In this document: positions 28,110 to 36,963 of the stretch, in pieces
Layout of the letters: every line of letters begins with the position of its first letter
How positions within the stretch are numbered: the first letter of the stretch is position 1
NCBI RefSeq assembly: GCF_002198115.1
Contig: NZ_NGNR01000004.1
Coordinates: forward strand, 58,509-122,508
Length of the DNA stretch: 64,000 nt
Direction: 5' to 3'
From: Robiginitalea sediminis
Lineage (GTDB): Bacteria; Bacteroidota; Bacteroidia; Flavobacteriales; Flavobacteriaceae
Notes under the pieces: generated by a model
The model's input: the letters and a program-made list of their open reading frames with translations, nothing else
Told to the model about the DNA's origin: nothing
Database searches by the model: none
Made by a program: the position numbers and the translations under genes

Positions 28110-29849
28110 ATGGCAACCCCGCAGATGCACCTGTTTCGAGTTTCGATTTTCCTTACCCTGACAGTGATGGCCCTATCCTGCCGTCCCGATGCGAAACAAG
28201 GTGGCGGGGACATGGCGGTGGCAGATACCTACCTCACCGACGAGCTCTCCATCCAGCACGGGATGGAACTCTTCAACAGGCACTGCGCCAGCTGCCATAA
28301 CTTTACGGCCAACGAAATCGGGCCCAACCTCAGTGGGGTAACCTCGGAAGTAAGCAAGGACTGGCTGGTGGACTATATCCACGACCCGAAAGCGAAAATT
28401 GACGGGGGCGACCCCAGGGCCGTTGCACACTTTGAGCGCTACCGCCTGTACATGCCGGGCTTCCCGCAGATCCAGGGTAAAGACATGGACCACCTGCTCG
28501 GGTTTATCCATAAATTCTCCGAGGCCGAGAAACGCAATACAAGCAACCGGAAGGGAGGCCTTATCAACCCCATTCCGGAACCTATCCCGGAGTCCGGGCT
28601 CGTACTGGATTTAGAAGAGTGGTTCACCGCACCGCCTACCTCCCCCAACCCCCTCCTGGCCCGGATCAACAAACTGGACCGGACAGGGACGCGCCTTTTC
28701 CTGGCGGACCAGAGGGGACTGCTCTACGAGATTACCTGGGACTCTGTGAAAACCTATCTGGATATCAGGGAATGGATGCCGGAATTCATAGACGCCCCGG
28801 GGTTCGGGTCCGGCCTGGGCAATTTTGCCTTCCATCCGGAATTCGCCTCTAACGGACTGTTCTATACCACCCACACGGAAAAAGCCGGGTCCGCCCCGGC
28901 GGACTTCGCCCTGCCCGACAGTGTACCTGCCAGGCTGCAGTGGGTGCTTACCGAGTGGGAAAGCAGATCCCCTGGCTCAGATGTCTTTTCAGGCCGGAAA
29001 CGCGAAATCCTGCGGGCCGATATGGTGAGCCAGATCCACGGCTTCCAGGAACTAACCTTTAACCCCCTTTCAAAACCCGGAAACTCCGATTACGGCCTGC
29101 TCTACCTGGGGATCGGGGACGGGGGTGCCGGACTGGGCGGCTACCCGCAGCTCTGCGATAACCCAAGTCAAATATGGGGCAGCGTCCTGTGCCTGGACCC
29201 CTCGGGCACCAATTCGGCCAACGGCCGGTACGGAATCCCAAAGGACAACCCATACGCCGGAACCGCAGAAGGATTGGGAGAGGTCTGGGCCAGCGGGTTC
29301 CGCAACCCGCACCGGATCACCTGGGATGCGGAAACCGGGCACATGTTTATCTCCAACATCGGGCAGCACAGCGTGGAAGAGGTCAACCTCGGGCTAAAGG
29401 GGGCCGACTATGGCTGGCCCAACCGGGAGGGCACATTCCTGTTCGACGTTCAGGCCAACAGCGAACTGGTCTACCCGGTTCCCGAATCCGGTAGCCGGTA
29501 CACCGACCCGGTCATCCAGTATGACCATGACGAGGGGAATGCCGTCTCCGGGGGGTACGCCTACCGGGGGGAGGCCCTGCCCCTGCTCCGGGGGTATTAT
29601 GTTTTCGGGGACATCCCCAGGGGGACCGTCTTTATGTCACCCCTAACAGAAATGGAAAAAGGACAGCCCGCGCCTGTATTCCGTGTTGCCCTCGAGTCTG
29701 AAGGCCGGGAACTGTCCCTTTCGGAAATTTCGCTGGATGCCCGGGTAGATCTGCGGTTTGCCCAGGACGCCCAGGGGGAATTGCTGCTGTTTACCAAAAA
29801 TAACGGGAAGGTCTACCGGGTGGTGGGGTGCCGGGATAAAACACTATAG
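28110..29849 (+). CDS. Haem c domain + PQQ-type sugar dehydrogenase (GSDH/HHIP-like), lipoprotein
   Basis: A two-domain secreted protein of about 579 residues. Lipoprotein signal LTLTVMALSC; haem c domain with CASCH (about 58-62) and a Met-containing loop LYMPGFPQI as probable axial ligand; then from about 160 a six-blade propeller of the glucose/sorbosone dehydrogenase family (SGLGNFAFHPEF, YLGIGDGGAGLGGYPQLCD, VWASGFRNPHRITWD, ISNIGQHSVEEVN, GYAYRGEALPLL). Electrons from sugar oxidation could pass straight to the fused cytochrome. The start is uncertain: ATG 28086, 28110 and 28125 all keep the lipobox; TATTTTG at 28089-28095 favours 28110. It overlaps, tail to tail, the GntR gene. Confidence 0.83.
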   Translation: MATPQMHLFRVSIFLTLTVMALSCRPDAKQGGGDMAVADTYLTDELSIQHGMELFNRHCASCHNFTANEIGPNLSGVTSEVSKDWLVDYIHDPKAKIDGGDPRAVAHFERYRLYMPGFPQIQGKDMDHLLGFIHKFSEAEKRNTSNRKGGLINPIPEPIPESGLVLDLEEWFTAPPTSPNPLLARINKLDRTGTRLFLADQRGLLYEITWDSVKTYLDIREWMPEFIDAPGFGSGLGNFAFHPEFASNGLFYTTHTEKAGSAPADFALPDSVPARLQWVLTEWESRSPGSDVFSGRKREILRADMVSQIHGFQELTFNPLSKPGNSDYGLLYLGIGDGGAGLGGYPQLCDNPSQIWGSVLCLDPSGTNSANGRYGIPKDNPYAGTAEGLGEVWASGFRNPHRITWDAETGHMFISNIGQHSVEEVNLGLKGADYGWPNREGTFLFDVQANSELVYPVPESGSRYTDPVIQYDHDEGNAVSGGYAYRGEALPLLRGYYVFGDIPRGTVFMSPLTEMEKGQPAPVFRVALESEGRELSLSEISLDARVDLRFAQDAQGELLLFTKNNGKVYRVVGCRDKTL

Positions 29850-30866
29850 CGAATTGCGCTCTATTACGTAAAACGGGTTTTCCTGAACCGGGTCCCCCTG
29901 GCCCAGGACCAGAGCGGCAGCCCGGGCACCCAGATTGGCAAAATCGGTGGAAATTACGGTAATGCCATCGAGCAAAACCTCCTTCAACGGGGTATCGTTA
30001 TAGGAAATAATGCCCACATCCCGGCCCAGTTTCAGGCCTGAGGCCTTGATTTTCTTAATCAGGGTTACCAGGTCGTCCTCTTTCAGGTTTATATATACGC
30101 AACCGGCCTCCAGGGGCTCTGCTTCAATGTTCTCGATTACTGAAAAATCGTAGGCGTATTCCCCGCAGAAACGCATAAACCCCTTTTTGATTTCTCCCGG
30201 GTGGTAGGTTTTATTGCGAAACAACATCCGGATGCGCTGGTAATTGCGAAGGCGGGGGTTGAGTTCCACAAGAGCGTCATAAATATTCCTTTCGAAATCC
30301 TGGTAGACCGTGGCCGTTGGGTGGCAGGCTTCCGGGAGGCGTTTGTCCAGCACGATGAGTTTGTCGCCGGGAATCTCGGCCTGCAGGAACTCGCACACAT
30401 CCTCCCCGCCCTCCTCAAAATGGCAGATGATAACAAAATGGGTATAATCCCGGTTGCGGGCCTGCCGGATGAGCTCCTTAAAATGGCGGTAGTTGTTCTC
30501 GTAAATAAAAAAATCGAGGGTAGCCTTACCGTCCAGACCGGCTGCAAAGGCATCGTAGATGATCTTTTTGTGGGCGCTGAGCTTGTTGAACAGCAAAAAC
30601 ACCTTCGCCTTCAGGGTTAGCTGGTCGTTCTTCACATAATAGCCTTTGCCGGGCACTGAATCGATAATCCCTTTTTTTTTCAGCAGGTCGTAGGCATGAA
30701 CCACCGTATCCCGGGAGATGTCGAAGGCGATCAGCAGGGCATTAACCGATGGGAGCTTGGCCCCGGTCTGCACCTTTCCCCTTGCGATGGCGCCTACGAC
30801 CGAATCCACGATTTGCTGGTACTTCGGGACCTTGGAGTGCTCCTTGATGTCGATATAGGCTATCAT
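29844..30866 (-). CDS. GntR-family regulator with LacI/periplasmic-binding-like effector domain
   Basis: A 340-residue transcription factor. N-terminal GntR winged helix (about 8-75: PKYQQIVDSVVGAIARGKVQ, LPSVNALLIAFDISRDTVVH, DSVPGKGYYV) fused to a LacI-like ligand-binding domain (about 85-340: LKLGRDVGIISYNDTPLKEV, VISTDFANLGARAAALVL). This architecture is used in Bacteroidota for sugar operons. It is divergent from the rhamnose catabolic operon with 90 bp between starts, so it probably represses that operon and itself, with rhamnose or a rhamnose intermediate as effector. Confidence 0.88.
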   Translation of the reverse strand: MIAYIDIKEHSKVPKYQQIVDSVVGAIARGKVQTGAKLPSVNALLIAFDISRDTVVHAYDLLKKKGIIDSVPGKGYYVKNDQLTLKAKVFLLFNKLSAHKKIIYDAFAAGLDGKATLDFFIYENNYRHFKELIRQARNRDYTHFVIICHFEEGGEDVCEFLQAEIPGDKLIVLDKRLPEACHPTATVYQDFERNIYDALVELNPRLRNYQRIRMLFRNKTYHPGEIKKGFMRFCGEYAYDFSVIENIEAEPLEAGCVYINLKEDDLVTLIKKIKASGLKLGRDVGIISYNDTPLKEVLLDGITVISTDFANLGARAAALVLGQGDPVQENPFYVIERNSL

Positions 30867-30956
30867 TAATTTCTTACCTTGAGCAAACGGTACAGTACGG
30901 AATGGATGTACGGGGCGCCCGCCGTAGTTTTATCCAATAATATGAAAATTTAGGGT
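30867..30956. promoter_or_regulatory. Divergent control region GntR / rhamnose operon
   Basis: 90 bp. A near -7 element TAGTTTTA (30925-30932) faces the operon. A GTAC-A-GTAC core at 30890-30898 and repeated GTACGG at 30895-30900 and 30908-30913 are the only symmetric or repeated words I see; they are candidate regulator contacts. Confidence 0.35.
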
Positions 30957-33056
30957 ATGGAAACCAAGGCCTTTAAACATGTGGATTACCTCTGGGACCC
31001 CAAAAAGGCTGCTTCCCTGGCAGACGACCAGGTAGCCCTGTTCCTCTACCGCTCCAATATCCTCGGGGCCGATCTGAGAATCACGAATTACGGGGGTGGG
31101 AACACCAGCTGCAAGACAATCGAAAAAGACCCTCTGACCGGGCAGGATGTAGAAGTGATGTGGATCAAAGGCTCCGGGGGCGATATCGGCACCCTTACCC
31201 GGGCGGGTATTGCCGGGCTGTACACCGACAGGCTCCGCAGCCTGAAGAACGTTTATAAGGGATTGCATGACGAAGACCGGATGGTGGGCCTGTTTAACCA
31301 CTGCATATACGACCTGGACAGCCGGGCGCCCTCCATCGACACCCCCCTGCACGGGATGCTTCCCTTTGCGCATATCGACCACCTCCACCCGGATGCGCTG
31401 ATTGCCGTAGCCGCGGCTAAAGACAGCGAGGCGGTTACCCGGGAAATCTGGGGGGAGACCATGGGGTGGGTGCCCTGGCAACGACCCGGGTTTGACCTGG
31501 GCCTCCAGCTGGAAAAATGCCTGGCAGACAACCCGGGTATACGTGGCATCGTGTTAGGCAGCCACGGGCTGTTTACCTGGGGGGACACCTCCTACGAATG
31601 CTATATGAACAGCCTTGAAGTCATCGAGATGGCCTCGGCCTTTATCGAGAAGAAGATTGCAGAGAACGGACCGGTCTTCGGGGGGCAGAAAACCGCTTCC
31701 CTGCCCGCGGCTGAGCGCCGGACGCAGGCCACCAGACTGATGCCCCTGCTCAGAGGGCTTTGCTCCTCGCACCGGAGAATGATCGGGCATTTCGACGATT
31801 CTGATGCGGTCCTGGAATTTGTGGGCAGCAAGGATCTGGCCCGCCTGGCCCCCATGGGGACTTCCTGCCCGGACCACTTCCTGAGGACCAAGATCCAACC
31901 GCTGGTGCTGGACCTGAAGCCGGACGAAGACCTGAGCGATGCGGAGAAAACCCTGAAGAAACTCCAGCCGGCCTTCGAACAATACCGGAGGGAGTACTCC
32001 GCGTACTACGAGAGCTGTAAACACGCCAACAGCCCGGCCATGCGCGATCCGAACCCGGTGATTATTCTCTACCCCGGGGTGGGGATGTTCAGCTTCTCCA
32101 AAGACAAGCAAACCACCCGCGTGGCCAGTGAATTTTACATCAACGCCATCAATGTAATGCGGGGCGCCGAGGCCATTTCCGCCTACACGGCATTGCCCCG
32201 GCAGGAGGCCTTTGATATCGAATACTGGCTCCTGGAGGAAGCAAAACTGCAGCGCATGCCCAAACCCAAGGTGCTCTCCGGCAAGGTAGCCCTGGTAACC
32301 GGCGCCGGAGGCGGCATCGGCAAGGCCATTGCCGATAAGCTGGCCGAAGAAGGTGCCAATGTGGTTTTAACCGATATTGCTGAGGATCGATTGCAGGAAG
32401 CCGCTGGCTCCTACAAGCGCGACGTTGCCGCCACCGCGGTGTGCGACGTCACCCGGGCGGAATCCATTGCGGCGGCATTTGAGGAGGCTGTCCTGGCTTT
32501 CGGGGGGGTGGATATCGTGGTCCACAGTGCAGGCCTGGCCATCTCCAAACCCCTGGTGGAAACCGAAGAAAAAGACTGGGACCTGCTGCAGAACGTTCTG
32601 GTAAAAGCCCAGTTCCAGTTGGCGCAGGTAGCCGTCGCCATTATGCGCAAGCAAGGCCTGGGAGGCGATGTGGTGAGCATCGCCAGCAAAAACGGCCTGG
32701 TGGCCGGGCCCAACAACTTGGGTTACGGGACCGCCAAGGCTGCCCAACAACATATGGCGCGCCTGCTGGCTGCCGAACTCGGCCCGGACCGGATCCGGGT
32801 CAATACTGTAAACCCCGACGGGGTTATTGTCGGTAGCAAAATTTGGGAAGGGGAATGGGCCGAGGGCCGGGCAAAAGCCTACGGCATCAATGTGGAGGAC
32901 CTCCCGGCATTTTACGCCAAGCGCAACCTGATGAACCAAATCATTACCCCGGAGGACATTGCCAATGGCGTTTTTGCCCTGGTTGGTCTTCTCGATAAAA
33001 GCACGGGGAATATGATCAATGTAGACGGGGGAATGGCCCCTGCCTTTGTCCGCTAA
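30957..33056 (+). CDS. rhaE: Bifunctional rhamnulose-1-phosphate aldolase / L-lactaldehyde dehydrogenase
   Basis: A 699-residue fusion used in rhamnose catabolism. N-terminal class II aldolase domain (about 20-400) with metal-binding His regions HPDALIAVA and GSHGLFTWGD cleaves rhamnulose-1-P to DHAP and L-lactaldehyde. C-terminal short-chain dehydrogenase (about 435-699) has TGAGGGIGKA (about 446-455), the Ser in VSIASKNG and YGTAK (about 590-594), and oxidises lactaldehyde to lactate. This RhaEW-type fusion is known from several phyla. It is first in the operon with isomerase, kinase and lactate dehydrogenase behind it. Confidence 0.93.
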   Translation: METKAFKHVDYLWDPKKAASLADDQVALFLYRSNILGADLRITNYGGGNTSCKTIEKDPLTGQDVEVMWIKGSGGDIGTLTRAGIAGLYTDRLRSLKNVYKGLHDEDRMVGLFNHCIYDLDSRAPSIDTPLHGMLPFAHIDHLHPDALIAVAAAKDSEAVTREIWGETMGWVPWQRPGFDLGLQLEKCLADNPGIRGIVLGSHGLFTWGDTSYECYMNSLEVIEMASAFIEKKIAENGPVFGGQKTASLPAAERRTQATRLMPLLRGLCSSHRRMIGHFDDSDAVLEFVGSKDLARLAPMGTSCPDHFLRTKIQPLVLDLKPDEDLSDAEKTLKKLQPAFEQYRREYSAYYESCKHANSPAMRDPNPVIILYPGVGMFSFSKDKQTTRVASEFYINAINVMRGAEAISAYTALPRQEAFDIEYWLLEEAKLQRMPKPKVLSGKVALVTGAGGGIGKAIADKLAEEGANVVLTDIAEDRLQEAAGSYKRDVAATAVCDVTRAESIAAAFEEAVLAFGGVDIVVHSAGLAISKPLVETEEKDWDLLQNVLVKAQFQLAQVAVAIMRKQGLGGDVVSIASKNGLVAGPNNLGYGTAKAAQQHMARLLAAELGPDRIRVNTVNPDGVIVGSKIWEGEWAEGRAKAYGINVEDLPAFYAKRNLMNQIITPEDIANGVFALVGLLDKSTGNMINVDGGMAPAFVR

Positions 33057-33123
33057 AGAGGCGGCGTTAATTTAAATTCGAGGGTTGAATGGCTTCGGGC
33101 CACGTTGTTGGGCCTGCAAGTCA

Positions 33124-33137
33124 TTCAAATGTTTGAA
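33124..33137. promoter_or_regulatory. Palindrome just before the rhamnose isomerase start
   Basis: TTCAAA-TG-TTTGAA, perfect 6-bp arms, ends 5 bp before the ATG at 33143, inside the 86-bp gap of the operon. TAAATTCG at 33073-33080 is a weak -7 match. It could be an internal operator or a translation-control hairpin. Confidence 0.35.
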
Positions 33138-33142
33138 CGCCT

Positions 33143-34423
33143 ATGAAGATTTCCAAAGACCAGCTGGCCAACCTGAACCAACAGCAGCTACCAACGCTTG
33201 AAGCCGACTACAACTATCTGGGTGAAAAGCTGCAGGAATCCGGGAAGGATGCAAACCTACTTGTCCGCAAACTGACGGAATTCCAGGTGGCCATCCCCAG
33301 CTGGGCCCTGGGGGCCGGAGGCACGCGGTTTGGTCGCTTTTCGTGCCCCGGGGAACCCGCCAGCCTGGAGCAAAAAATAGATGATGTAGGGCTTCTCCAC
33401 GCCCTGACCGCAACGGCAGGCGCCATTTCCCTGCACATCCCCTGGGACATTCCCCAGGATTACAAAGCGATCATGGATCGGGCGGCGTCCCACGGGCTCC
33501 TTTTTGACGCGGTGAACTCCAACACCTTCCAGGACCAACCCGGGCAGGCGCACAGCTACCGGTACGGATCCCTTTGCCACGGGAACCCGGAGGTCCGCCA
33601 GCAGGCCATCGCGCACAACATTGAGGTCATCCGGATCGGGGAAAAACTCGGCTCGGACAGCCTGACAGTCTGGCTGGCAGACGGGATCAATTTCCCGGGC
33701 CAGCACAATTTCCAGCAGGCGCTGGAGCGGACTGCGGACAGCCTGAGGCAGATTTACGCCGCCATGCCGGAGCACTGGAAACTCTTTATCGAATACAAGC
33801 CCTACGAACCGAATTTCTACAGTACGGTCATCCAGGATTGGGGCACCTCCTACATGCTGGCCGGGGACTGCGGCCCCCGGGCCTATACCCTGGTAGACCT
33901 GGGCCACCACCTGCCCAATACGAACATCGAACAGATTGTGGCCACCCTCATGTCGCGGGGCAAACTGGGCGGGTTCCACTTTAACGACAGCAAATACGGG
34001 GACGATGACCTCACGGTAGGGAGCATCAAACCCTATGCCCTGTTCCTGATCTTCAATGAGCTGGTTTACGGCATGACCCATAACCCGGACAACCCTCCGC
34101 CCGCCTGGATGATCGATGCCAGCCACAACATCAAGGACCCCCTGGAAGACCTCATCCAGTCTCTCGAAGCTATTCTGGAAGCCTATGCCAAAGCCTTGCT
34201 CATTGACCAGGCCGCTTTGCAGGAGGCCCAGCAGCAGCACGATGTGGTCCGTTGCCAGGAAATCCTCCAGAATGCCTACCGCACAGACGTACGCCCCCTG
34301 ATCCGGAAATCGCGTTTGGCCGCCGGGGCTGCCATAGACCCCCTGGCTGTGTTCCGCACCCTGGAGGTCCGTAAAAACCTGACACGGGAACGGGGTAGCC
34401 AGTCCCGGGCCACCGGCCTTTAA
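33143..34423 (+). CDS. rhaI: L-rhamnose isomerase (RhaI type)
   Basis: Converts L-rhamnose to L-rhamnulose. A 426-residue TIM barrel of the xylose-isomerase-like group; metal/substrate residues lie in FIEYKPYEPNFY (about 215-226), VDLGHHLPNTNIEQI and GGFHFNDSKYGDDDLTVGS (about 275-293), with a final MIDASHNIKDPLED block. The length and motifs fit the RhaI group of Pseudomonas/Bacteroidota rather than E. coli RhaA. It is followed 9 bp later by the kinase gene. Confidence 0.92.
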   Translation: MKISKDQLANLNQQQLPTLEADYNYLGEKLQESGKDANLLVRKLTEFQVAIPSWALGAGGTRFGRFSCPGEPASLEQKIDDVGLLHALTATAGAISLHIPWDIPQDYKAIMDRAASHGLLFDAVNSNTFQDQPGQAHSYRYGSLCHGNPEVRQQAIAHNIEVIRIGEKLGSDSLTVWLADGINFPGQHNFQQALERTADSLRQIYAAMPEHWKLFIEYKPYEPNFYSTVIQDWGTSYMLAGDCGPRAYTLVDLGHHLPNTNIEQIVATLMSRGKLGGFHFNDSKYGDDDLTVGSIKPYALFLIFNELVYGMTHNPDNPPPAWMIDASHNIKDPLEDLIQSLEAILEAYAKALLIDQAALQEAQQQHDVVRCQEILQNAYRTDVRPLIRKSRLAAGAAIDPLAVFRTLEVRKNLTRERGSQSRATGL

Positions 34424-34432
34424 AATACTACT

Positions 34433-35806
34433 ATGGGGGTTCCAGTGACTGCAATATTCGACATCGGCAAAACCAACAAGAAGTTTTTCCTGTTCGATGC
34501 CGACTTTGCCGAAGTCCATCGGACCTATGCCCAACTGCCCCAAACACAGGACGAAGACCGCCACCCGACCGAGGACCTCCCTGCACTGATTGCCTGGATG
34601 CAGGAAACGCTTAAAACGGCATTGCAATCGAGCGCATTCGAGATCCGCGCCCTGAATTTTTCCAGCTATGGGGCCAGTCTGGTACACCTCGATGGGTCAG
34701 GCCAGGTCCTGACCCCCCTTTACAATTACACCAAGCCGTACCCCCCGGAACTGGAGCAAGCCTTCTACGACCAATACGGCCCTCAGGAGGCATTCTGGCA
34801 GGCCACGGGCAGCGACCGGGCCGGGATGCTGAATTCCGGGTTGCAGCTCTATTGGCTCAAGCACCGGCACCCGGAGGTGTTTGGAAGAATCCGCACCAGC
34901 CTCCACCTGCCCCAATACCTCACCTATATATTCACCGGAAAAGCTGTAAGTGAGTTTACGAGTATCGGTTGCCATACCGCACTATGGGATTATCGGGATA
35001 AAAAGTACCCTAACTGGGTGGCGGCAGAAGGGCTTGAAACCAAACTGGCACCCATAGTGCCCCACAACACCTCTTACGTGGTCGATCTTTCTGGGAAGGA
35101 GCTGCGGGTAGGTATCGGCATCCACGACAGTTCGGCAGCCTTGCTACCCTACCTGAAAAGCCTGGGCAAACCTTTTGTCCTGCTCTCGACGGGTACCTGG
35201 AGCATTGCCATGAACCCGTTTTCAGACGGACCGCTCTCTGCCCGGGACATCGAAGCGGATTGCATACGGTATATGCAACCCGACGGGAGCCCGGTCCTGG
35301 CCTCCCGCCTCTTTCTGGGCAATGAATACAAGCTGCAGGTCCGGGAATTGAATGCCCATTACGGCGCAGGACCTGAAAAGCACCGAAACATCGGGTTTAG
35401 CCCGGAGTTGTACCGAAACGTCCTCAGGGATTTCCGGCCGGCCTTCCGGTGGGTCTCCCTCCCTGCCGGATCGTGCCCGGAGAGGACCACCTTCCCGCAT
35501 TCCACCTATGAAGGGGCCTACCACCAGCTGCTCTATGAGCTTTGCCTGCTGCAGGCCGGGCGGATCCGTCATGTGATAGGCGATACCGGTATCCGGCGTG
35601 TCTATGTAGATGGCGGTTTTGCCGCGAACGAGGTGTTTATGGAAATCCTCTCCCAGATGCTCAGACCGGTTAAACTCCGTACTACCGACGCTTCGTTGGG
35701 GTCTGCCCTGGGTGCTGCTGTGGCCGTTACTGGTGCCCCGCTCCACAAAGGGTTCCTCAAGGAACATTATGCGATGAAAAAACACAAACCCTTGATCCTT
35801 TCCTGA
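34433..35806 (+). CDS. FGGY carbohydrate kinase, probable rhamnulokinase
   Basis: Phosphorylates L-rhamnulose (inferred from place in the operon). A 457-residue FGGY protein: N-terminal phosphate motif AIFDIGKTNKKFFLFD (about 7-22), second-domain ATPase motif LLSTGTWSIAMNP, and YVDGGFAANEVFMEIL near the C-terminus. The catalytic-base region is around GIHDSSAALLPYL. It is 9 bp after the isomerase and 1 bp before the lactate dehydrogenase start. E. coli RhaB is a little longer; this shorter form is usual in Bacteroidota. Confidence 0.87.
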   Translation: MGVPVTAIFDIGKTNKKFFLFDADFAEVHRTYAQLPQTQDEDRHPTEDLPALIAWMQETLKTALQSSAFEIRALNFSSYGASLVHLDGSGQVLTPLYNYTKPYPPELEQAFYDQYGPQEAFWQATGSDRAGMLNSGLQLYWLKHRHPEVFGRIRTSLHLPQYLTYIFTGKAVSEFTSIGCHTALWDYRDKKYPNWVAAEGLETKLAPIVPHNTSYVVDLSGKELRVGIGIHDSSAALLPYLKSLGKPFVLLSTGTWSIAMNPFSDGPLSARDIEADCIRYMQPDGSPVLASRLFLGNEYKLQVRELNAHYGAGPEKHRNIGFSPELYRNVLRDFRPAFRWVSLPAGSCPERTTFPHSTYEGAYHQLLYELCLLQAGRIRHVIGDTGIRRVYVDGGFAANEVFMEILSQMLRPVKLRTTDASLGSALGAAVAVTGAPLHKGFLKEHYAMKKHKPLILS

Positions 35807-35807
35807 T

Positions 35808-36953
35808 ATGGCCTTTGACCCGCGATATCCGTCCATCGAAATCCTCCGGGAAAAAGCCCGCAGCCGCATGCCCGGGTTTGCTTTCGATTACCTGGATGGG
35901 GGCTGTAACGAGGACATCAACATGGAGCGGAATACCCGGGAATTACGGGAAGTACAGCTCGAACCCCGCTATATCCGACCCTTTGAAGGGGCCGATACCA
36001 GTTGCGAGTTATTCGGCCAACGCTACGACGCCCCCTTCGGGATTGCCCCCGTGGGGTTGCAGGGGCTGATGTGGCCCAATTCCCCGGAAATCCTGGCAAA
36101 GGCGGCCTTTGCCCATAATATCCCGTTTATCCTCAGTACGGTGACCACCATGGATATTGAACGGGCCGCGAAACTCACCGAAGGCCGGGCCTGGTTCCAG
36201 TTGTACAACCCAGTTGAGGAGCACGTACGCAAGGATATCATCCGGAGGGCTGCGGATGCCGGCTGCCCCGTCCTGGTGGTCCTCTGCGACGTGCCCACCT
36301 TCGGGTACCGGCCGCGGGATTTTAAAAACGGCCTGGCCCTACCACCCAAAATGTCGGTGCGGAATATCCTCCAGATTTTAGGCAAGCCCGGATGGGCACT
36401 GCAAACCCTGAGATATGGGCAGCCCACCTTCGAAACCCTGAAGCCCTACACCCCGGAAGGGTTAAATCTGAAGCAACTGGGCCTTTTTATGAACAAAACC
36501 TTTTCGGGCCTGCTGGACCCGGAGAAAATCAAACCCATTCGCGACCAGTGGAAGGGGAAACTGGTCCTGAAAGGGGTCGCCTCTGAATGGGATGCGGAGC
36601 AAGCGGTGCAGCTGGGCTTCGACGGCATTATCGTGTCCAACCACGGCGGCAGGCAACTCGATGCCGGGGAAGCCACCATCCGTCCGCTCACCCGGCTGGT
36701 CCGTTCCTACCGGGATAAACTAACTGTGATGATGGACAGCGGCCTTCGCTCCGGCCCGGATGTAGCACGCGCCATGGCCTCCGGGGCCGATTTTACCTTT
36801 ATGGGACGCAGCTTTATGTATGGGGTGGGCGCCCTGGGCAACAAAGGGGGCAACCATACCATCAGCATGCTTAAAACCCAGTTCCGTCAGAATATGGAGC
36901 AACTCTGCTGCGAGCGGGTTGCCGACCTGCCCAACCACCTGATAACCGACTAA
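35808..36953 (+). CDS. lldD: FMN-dependent alpha-hydroxy-acid dehydrogenase (L-lactate dehydrogenase, LldD-like)
   Basis: Oxidises L-lactate, the product of the lactaldehyde dehydrogenase upstream, to pyruvate. A 381-residue TIM barrel with FDYLDGGCNED, ILSTVTTMDIE, FQLYNPVEEHV, DVPTFGYRPRDFKNGL, VLKGVASEWDAEQAV and the active-site SNHGGRQLDAGEA near 276 (His about 278), then SGLRSGPDVARAMASGADF. All key residues of the family are there. It lies directly after the kinase, so lactate from rhamnose is drawn into central metabolism within one operon. No TM segment, so it may be peripheral or an oxidase form. Confidence 0.88.
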   Translation: MAFDPRYPSIEILREKARSRMPGFAFDYLDGGCNEDINMERNTRELREVQLEPRYIRPFEGADTSCELFGQRYDAPFGIAPVGLQGLMWPNSPEILAKAAFAHNIPFILSTVTTMDIERAAKLTEGRAWFQLYNPVEEHVRKDIIRRAADAGCPVLVVLCDVPTFGYRPRDFKNGLALPPKMSVRNILQILGKPGWALQTLRYGQPTFETLKPYTPEGLNLKQLGLFMNKTFSGLLDPEKIKPIRDQWKGKLVLKGVASEWDAEQAVQLGFDGIIVSNHGGRQLDAGEATIRPLTRLVRSYRDKLTVMMDSGLRSGPDVARAMASGADFTFMGRSFMYGVGALGNKGGNHTISMLKTQFRQNMEQLCCERVADLPNHLITD

Positions 36954-36963
36954 ACCCAAACCC

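Noticed and set aside
33257..34687. Minus-strand open frame of 476 codons opposite the isomerase and kinase
   Set aside because: Spans two real plus-strand genes and has shadow-type composition.
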